A stretch of 64,000 bases of DNA from NCBI RefSeq assembly GCF_014805625.2, contig NW_023998415.1:42455770-42519769 (forward strand), given 5' to 3'. A model generated the notes under the pieces. The model ran no database searches. It saw nothing but the letters and a program-made list of their open reading frames with translations, and was not told the origin of the DNA. Position numbers and translations under genes: made by a program. This DNA comes from Glossina fuscipes. Its lineage: Eukaryota; Arthropoda; Insecta; Diptera; Glossinidae. This document shows positions 57,446-64,000 of this stretch, in pieces; the first letter of the stretch is position 1, and the number at the start of each line of letters is the position of its first letter.

Positions 57446-57449
57446 TGAT

Positions 57450-58830
57450 AAAGAAAAAAAAAATTTTTTTTTTTTACTTTTGTTTTTTTTTACATATACA
57501 TGAAAAGGTTTATTTTTTCGTTATTTTTGTAAAATTTAAAAAAAATATTTGCTAAGCTTTTTCTTCTTAAAGGTAATGAAATAAAGATTTTGACTTGGAA
57601 AGATGCGTTCATTGAGATGAAGAGAACGAAAAGTTTTTAAGCAGAACGCTTTTGCGTTATAAAGCATGTTATGTGCCCGGTTTCAGCGCAGCAATGATCC
57701 TTATGACTAGCGACAAAAGCCACGATCCGAAAGTCGATGTCCTTCTATTGGAAGTAAGAGAAGCAGTGATGAAGTGAAACAAGAACCTGGCTAGCTTGGC
57801 CTTCAAGACCAAGACATGGTAATTTATTGCAAAGCTCATTAAAAGGTATGCCTTTAATTATTGACCGCATACGCATACGAAAATTGGTAAACTTAAGCGT
57901 TTAGATATAGACACTAGTTTTGATTATTGTTATTCATTGTAAAAATTAAATTTAAAAAGCTGAATAAATTATTTGAAGTTTTCTGGGAATTAAATGACTA
58001 TAAATAAAATTTATTGCCATTTAAAAACCCACAAATTAATCATTTCACGTATAATAATAAATATTTCTTTAATGAGCTCTTAAAACTCTTCTTTTTTTTA
58101 CATTTTTACATTTTCCTTTCCATAAGCAGCTACTTCTATCCGCTTATATATTGAAAAGTTTTCAAAAAATAAACAGAAAAAAACAACAACAAAGAAAACA
58201 AAAAAAAAGCAAAAAAGCAAAAAAAAAAAAAACACGTTTTTCAATATATTATAATAATACGGCAAACATGTATATTTTTATTATTTTTGGTTTTTTTTTT
58301 TTTTTTTTCTTTTTTTTTGGTTTCATATTTAGTAAATATTTTTTTTTTTTTTTTTTTTTTTTTTTGGTAAATTGCAAGCAAATGTCTTAAAGAGAACAGA
58401 CTCCGCATTTATGTGTGTACCTTATCTATGGGTTCAGCAAAGAAGTTTAAAATGCAAATACATTTATTTGTTCATCATCATGAAAACGTGCTGCTAAACA
58501 TTAAAGTTCTTGTAAATCGATAAATGAAACATGAAAAAAACATTTTGTTAAAATTCATCTCAACAAAGATTCAATTAAATATCATATGAATTCATATACG
58601 ATTCATATGCATAAATCACTTTTCATAGCACGTTATGAAGTTTTGTAATCATATTTATTCTAGTTTCTTTTAAGGTTACATTTTATGAAAGTTTACTATA
58701 TGCTCGTGGAAAAGTACAAGTGTTAACGAACTTTAAATATATTCTTTTTTAGAAACAAAAAAAAAAAAAAAAAAAAAAATGCGAAATCGTTGGCGACAAT
58801 TTCAACGAAAAACCAGTCGAATGAACGTTT
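57450..58830. other. Non-coding stretch with many homopolymer runs
   Basis: Poly-A and poly-T tracts dominate 58160-58370 (a 24-base T run at 58343-58366). The open frame there is Lys then Phe low-complexity sequence. No gene is seen. Confidence 0.45.
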
Positions 58831-58833
58831 CAT

Positions 58834-59482
58834 TAGGTGTTTGCAAAAATTTTGATCAGCGATTTTTACAGGTAAAAATTATAAGGAAATGGGAAATATC
58901 GGTGCACATAACGGTTGAATCTGATAGCGTTGATCTTCCTTTATATAAACTAATAAATTTCCAATTAATATTATTGTTTTATGCGGCGTACGCCGGCGTT
59001 AATCATGAAGCGCTCAACCTTCTTCTTCTTCCAAATTCATTACTCTTGTTGATTAGCTGAAGAAGAGGCTTATGATGATGATGATGCTGTTCCATCATAT
59101 CTTAATTGTCGTTGTTTGGGTTCAACGGTCATTTTTGATCATTTGTTGGTCATGAGTTGTGCACGATGCATCGGTGCAGCGTGAAAGGGAAGTTCTGCCA
59201 TGCCCACTACATTTACCAGACATATTGCCTTGGGATTACCGCTTGTTCAGATCGTTGCAGCATGGTTTGCCTGGCACGCGGATCCGTAAAATTGACGATG
59301 TGCGAAAATGCATCGGTAAGTGAATCGCTGCCGACATGATATCGCCAAGTTGCCAAAAATATTGTAAAATATTGTAGAAAATGATGGAAACTCTTTCGAT
59401 TAATATTATGTATTGTAACAACTTTCCATAATAAATGCCTTTTTTCAAGTGAAAAAGTGATCAACATTTTTGCAAACACTTA
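58834..59482 (+). mobile_element. Internally deleted mariner element, 649 bp, intact ends
   Basis: The ends are TA|GGTGTTTGCAAAAATTTT on the left and, reversed, TA|AGTGTTTGCAAAAATGTT on the right, flanked by TA as in Tc1/mariner insertions. Inside, an N-terminal transposase remnant (AYAGVNHEALNLLLLP, then EEAYDDDDA) is followed by the C-terminal part: HDASVQREREVLP, LPWDYRLFRSLQHGLPGTR and IRKIDDVRKCIGK. The WDYRLF motif keeps the third catalytic Asp. Stops and frameshifts are present and the central catalytic region is missing. It aligns across its length with the copy at 23838-24488. Confidence 0.8.
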
Positions 59483-59484
59483 AT

Positions 59485-61900
59485 GAATAAAAATTTCATG
59501 TCATCCGAATCGAAAAAGGCAATGCGGTGAGCGGTGACTGAGCAAAGCTATAATACAGTCTAGGAAGAGAACCTGTTCTTGTTCGTGATTTTTTTCTTTC
59601 GTTAGATGGGGACCGCGAGGCTTAATGGCACAACAATCAAAGCATAATCAATTAATTCTTTATCAGATCGAGACGAGAGAAACAAAAGCAAATAAAAAAA
59701 AAAAAAAAAAAAAAACAGCATAACACCTGACATACTCGGAATTGTTGCAGCGCGAACAGAGTTTGTCGTATGGATGACGACGACGAGGTTCTGCCGATTA
59801 AGAAGACTTTTGCGTTTCGAGTGCAGAAAATTCTCCCGTCATTGGGCACTGAAGATATTATTGGACTATTCTTCTTTTTTGCAATAAACGCCTGATCCGA
59901 TTATAGCAATTAATGATGCTCGCTACCGTGCCACTGTAATTACATTTTTGTTATATAAATAGGAAAATATGGATGTGAATGATTACAGCACCTTACCATA
60001 TTCCATACGGCCTGAGAAACAAATCAACTTTTGCGTGAATCTTGTGCGAATTTTAGGACACCCAATATAATAAATCAACTTGAAGGGATTTGCATGAGCT
60101 TATGTACATCTGACTGTTACAGAATATGCAGCCATGGACAAATTTTACTTTTTAAAATATCACAAGTTGTCCTGGCCGAGTTTATTTTGATAGACTTCTT
60201 AATTTGCTTAATATTATCGAGTAATATAAAAGTAATGTGTGTTGGTCAATAATTCGTGCTGCTGGGCACGTCTGGCGTCACGATGGCGTCTCTAATAAAA
60301 AGTGCATAATTTTTTTTTAAAAAGTATCTTCGTCTTTAGGAAGTACGATCCTCAGTCTATGGCTTACAACTGTCTGTTAAATGTCGTTCTGCATTTCTCA
60401 ATTAGAGACTTGAAATTTCTTTGATTCTTGCTTATTGTCGCCTTTTAATGGGGGAAAAATGCCGTTCAAACTCAGCATGGGCTTGGAATGTGTACTAGTA
60501 GCTCTTTTCCGTTGAAAAAAGCTATTTGCTGTTGGTTTTTAAAAGCGGGGGAAATTTTAAACGTATTCGCCGTATGGACGCCGATGATGCTGACAACAAC
60601 AACGAAGTCTTAAAAGGCGAGGTAACACCAGATCAACATTAAAAAAATCCTGGCATATCATTGGCAATACTCGAAAAATCAAGTGAAGATCACGAAATGA
60701 TTGCCAGGCAGGTTGTTTTCTTGTTCACGCACACTTGATTAAAAGATACGGTGTAGTAAGTCGAACGTACTGTGCTTTACTGCATTGTACTGTATCAAAT
60801 GAACCCCAAATTATTGCATTAGTGGTCCATGCATCGTATTGCCTAAATCTGGTCTCCAAACGACTATTCCCTCGAGCAGAGAAAAGGGCTTAAGTCAAAT
60901 GATGAGGCCATTGCAGAAATGGATCGTGCAGGATCGTGAGATATATACTTGTGTATATAGAAAAAAGCATCGAATTGTTTGAGAAAGGTTGGACTAATTG
61001 CAGCTCTTTTGAAAGCGATTGTCTTGATAATTTTTAAATAGAATTTTCCAAAACAATTTTCTTCTATTCTTATCTTATTTAATGTGGAGAATTATTTATC
61101 AATGCATTGTAAAATATATCATAGAAAGATAGGAAATGATCGGGGCACGAAAAGCGTAACAAAAAGTCAACGTTTTCAAGAAAATTCGAGGACACCTTCG
61201 AAAATTAGTAAACTTAACTTTTATCTCACTCTCTCGCTCTCTTTCTCACTCTCTATCTATCTATCTATCTATCTCTCAGGCGATATGTTATTATTAATAA
61301 AAAAGATTTTATTTTTATAACAAATTTTGATTGTCTATTAAATGTGTAGTTGATTGTGCTTTTCTTTTTATCGTAATTAACAAGCACAATACAGAAAAAA
61401 AAAAGTCAATAACCTTAATAAATATTAATATTAAATAAATGCAAAAAAAATAAAAAAAAAAAAAAAACATTTTCATAGCTATGTGTTTAATGCCAACAAC
61501 AAGTATTCATTGTTTATAATAATAGTCGATGTAGTGTTTTTTTTTTTTGTATGGTATTATATTTCTTTTATTTTATATGTATGTATATATATGTATTTAT
61601 TATAGAATTCTTCGTGTATTTTAAATTATTTAAAATGTACAACAGACTAACTATTGTTACGGCCACAATTTTATGTACAATACAATTAAAGTTTGCGGTA
61701 TCCTTGATGTGATTGAGAACAAAAAGTCCAATAGGGGGGGTTATATTTAGAATTATTGCATTGAAAACTTATAAATATATTTCCTCTTTCCTAAATCTTA
61801 CACTAGATAACGACAACAGAGACGAAACACTGCACAATAGACAATTTACAACTTGGTTGCTTTGTATATTTTAAAATAGTTTTATTCTGTATGTTACAGC
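59485..61900. other. Upstream flank: unassigned, partly less AT-rich
   Basis: 59500-60950 has several less AT-rich blocks, but I could not find a protein family, repeat family A or B, or a terminal structure in it. 61000-61900 is AT-rich, with (CTAT)n at about 61252-61276 and a GGGGGGG run near 61734. Confidence 0.35.
61252..61276 (+). repeat. (CTAT)n tetranucleotide repeat
   Basis: About six TCTA units following a CT-rich tract. Confidence 0.85.
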
Positions 61901-61904
61901 TGAC

Positions 61905-62185
61905 CTGATTAGATGCTACACCACTTCTAATATAAGAGTATATTAAGTTTTCGCGGATGTATGTAACACTCAGAGGGAATATTTTATTGTACCGATCGAT
62001 TCAGACGTGATCTAAGTTAGTGTGTCCGTCCGTCCGTTCGTTCGTGTTGTTTTCTTGTACTCAACTGACAACTCGCAATATTTGAGATACATGGATGAAA
62101 TTTAAAATGGTGATGAAGTTTGGCCCAAGGACGAAGTTTCGTCCATCACTTCTCACTTTGAAAAAAAAAACCCATTCTATGAATA
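61905..62185 (-). repeat. Family B 3' half, inverted
   Basis: GCTACACCACTTCTAATATA, GTATATTAAGTTTTCGCGGA, the ACCGATCGATTCAGACG block and GTGTCCGTCCGTCCGTTCGT match the family in reverse. It ends at CACTTCTCACTTTGAAAAAA. Confidence 0.65.
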
Positions 62186-62189
62186 ACTG

Positions 62190-62810
62190 TGGAGTGATGT
62201 GTAGAGTGTGACTGTGATCCACTATTGTCTTTTTACTTTTTTTTAAATGATTTTTATATAATTTTTTCACTTGTTTTTGATCAGTATAGAGTTCTGAATT
62301 GAACTAGGCATAGTCGTTTTTCCGTCTGCCGCTTGGAAAATGAAGAGACGAGTTTGTTAAGTTTGGGCAAAAAACCAGAAATTCTTTTACGCAGTTTCAT
62401 AATGAAAAAGGGATTAAATCGCTTAACGCAAACACCGATGGCGCAATATAAACTGAGGACGTTTCGGTTCACGAAATGAAAACAGAAATAGGTTTCTGCC
62501 TTGCTACTCACGCACACAAACAAAAAACGTAATGACGATTAAAATTTCTACGCGTATTCTGTGAGTGACCCAATGCATTACCATTATAAAAACAGAAGGA
62601 GTCAGTCACGCCTATCAGTTTTGATAAGGAATTAAATTTAAATTTTTTTGGTTTTTTTTTTTTTTTTTTTTTTTTTTTAAGGCAATAAATGATAATGATG
62701 TAAGGACCCTAATGAAATTTTAGTTTTTGGCCTAACTCTTAAGACGATAGTAGCTATAGCTATCTATATGTTCCTATTTCTAATAAGGTGTTTAGTTATG
62801 TGTTGTCACG
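62190..62810. other. Non-coding stretch
   Basis: A T-rich tract at about 62643-62679 and AT-rich sequence. An 80-codon minus-strand frame at 62523-62281 has no recognisable domain. Confidence 0.4.
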
Positions 62811-62819
62811 TTAGAAAAA

Positions 62820-63235
62820 GTGCGACTATGAATCCTCGAACTATTCACGAATTTTGTGGCCCCGATTGGGGGCTCTCCCATTCTCTCATGAGCTCAGATA
62901 GATCGTAGGTAGGATAAACCGCACAATGTCCCAGGGGGGGTTGAAATCTATCCGTTCGAAAAGTAGTTTTCGTCTGTCCGTTTATTCTTATAAGGGTAGT
63001 ACTGTCAGGGTGTAGTTCTTTTTATGGTAAGCGTCTGTGGATGGTGCGTGGGATAAAATATTGAAATACACCATATCTCGCAAACTACTTAGCTCAGGAA
63101 TGACACATGCATTCGTCTGATAGCTCTTCCGATTTTCTTCAAGTGGCACTTAATTGTGACTCAATAGATACAATACAATAAAATTTTGAAGTTCTAAAAT
63201 CGGACGGACGGACGGACATTGAGTACATACAGATA
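62820..63235. repeat. Possible fragment of a third interspersed family
   Basis: It is less AT-rich than its flanks, with TTTTCGTCTGTCCGTTTATT near 62968 and CGGACGGACGGACATTGAGT near 63203, i.e. the core motif of families A and B in both orientations. The other blocks do not match those families, and only one copy is in the window. Confidence 0.3.
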
Positions 63236-63239
63236 TATC

Positions 63240-63935
63240 TCATTTCATTATTAATATAGATTAATCAATATGTTATTTAACTGAATACTTGTTCCTTTAC
63301 ATTGTTGCATTTTGTTTGATTTGAAAGCCTAAGTAAATAGTAGATAACTGTAAAGTTGTTAGACCTGTATATATTTGCATAAATTTTAATAATACAAGAA
63401 TGTATATTTAATATTTTTAACTGCTGTCTGCATTAGATTCTAATTAAATAGTGTTAGTTATATTATGTAGTTTTTTAAGTATTCAAAGCCCGTAGTCGGC
63501 CCTAAATGAAACTTTTATCTTTGTCATAATAAAACTTGTTAGATGGAAATGCGATTTGAATGCAGATTTCTTTCTTAATTGCAAGTCCGAGTTACTATTT
63601 TAAATCTTAGCATGCGAGTGAATTGCGTTTTAAGATAAAAAAAAAAAAAAAAAAAAGAAAGAGAATTTCAATGAAAAAATGAAATGAATTTTGAATTTGA
63701 ATTCAAAGATTAACAAATTATTAAGTGTGAAATTACAAAATTTTGTGGTTACAATGTGTTAAATGGCATAAATAGTTTTTCATAGTTAGTAACGAAAAGC
63801 AAAAGCAGTGAATGCAACAAAACACTGTAGTTTTTTTTTTTTTTTGTTTGTTTTCGTTTTCTTCTTTTAGCTTAACGTGCAATACGATTATTACCAAATG
63901 TCTAGCAAATGCACAAATTTATAAGCACAAGCATA
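63240..63935. other. Non-coding AT-rich stretch
   Basis: AT-rich sequence with poly-A and poly-T tracts. Nothing is recognised. Confidence 0.45.

Positions 63936-63937
<2 letters not shown>

Positions 63938-63969
<32 letters not shown>
63938..63969 (+). repeat. (CA)n microsatellite
   Basis: An uninterrupted CA run of about 32 bases, continuing into imperfect GCACGCACACACAGAGACGC at the window end. Confidence 0.9.
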
Positions 63970-63972
<3 letters not shown>

Positions 63973-64000
63973 GCACACACAGAGACGCACACAAATAAAC

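Noticed and set aside
1..64000. CRISPR arrays, operons, phage or plasmid features
   Set aside because: The repeats are dinucleotide tracts or dispersed transposon families with no regular spacers, and the only gene is a spliced animal gene.

Overview
The window looks like a repeat-dense, AT-rich piece of a higher-fly (cyclorrhaphan Diptera) nuclear chromosome. The signs are one intron-rich animal gene, GT-AG introns, long (AT)n, (CA)n and poly-A/T tracts, degraded mariner and non-LTR retrotransposon relics, and two abundant repeat families carrying the fly-typical GACGGACAGACGGACAT core. A tsetse-like genome is plausible, but the sequence alone does not fix the genus. I see no bacterial, plasmid or phage content and no CRISPR array.

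One protein-coding gene is convincingly present, on the minus strand from 49119 down to 15015: a CD36/SCARB-family class B scavenger receptor in eight coding exons. All seven junctions have GT-AG borders and compatible phases, and the joined reading frame is 616 residues. The layout is an Asn/Thr-rich cytosolic N-terminal extension (exon 1), a first membrane helix (exon 2), the CD36 ectodomain (exons 3-8), a second membrane helix, and a 66-residue cytosolic tail with an acidic dileucine/tyrosine sorting motif. Two introns are very large (about 17.0 and 12.4 kb) and hold most of the repeats. The ectodomain keeps four of the six family cysteines; both partners of one expected disulfide are missing together.

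Region by region: 1-15000 (downstream of the gene) holds repeat fragments, a composite LINE relic at 6.26-8.07 kb (an I-type RNase H piece apparently inserted in a Jockey-type RT piece), a 138-bp tandem duplication and an 18-G tract. 15015-49130 is the receptor gene; its introns hold family A and B repeats, mariner relics at 20-24.5 kb and a tRNA-like relic. 49131-64000 (upstream) holds more family A and B copies, a second internally deleted mariner at 58.8-59.5 kb and large tracts of simple sequence; no further gene is recognised there.

No new multi-gene system is visible. The points most worth a second look are the paired cysteine loss and unusual cytosolic ends of the receptor, the two size-matched mariner deletion derivatives, and the shared architecture of repeat families A and B.
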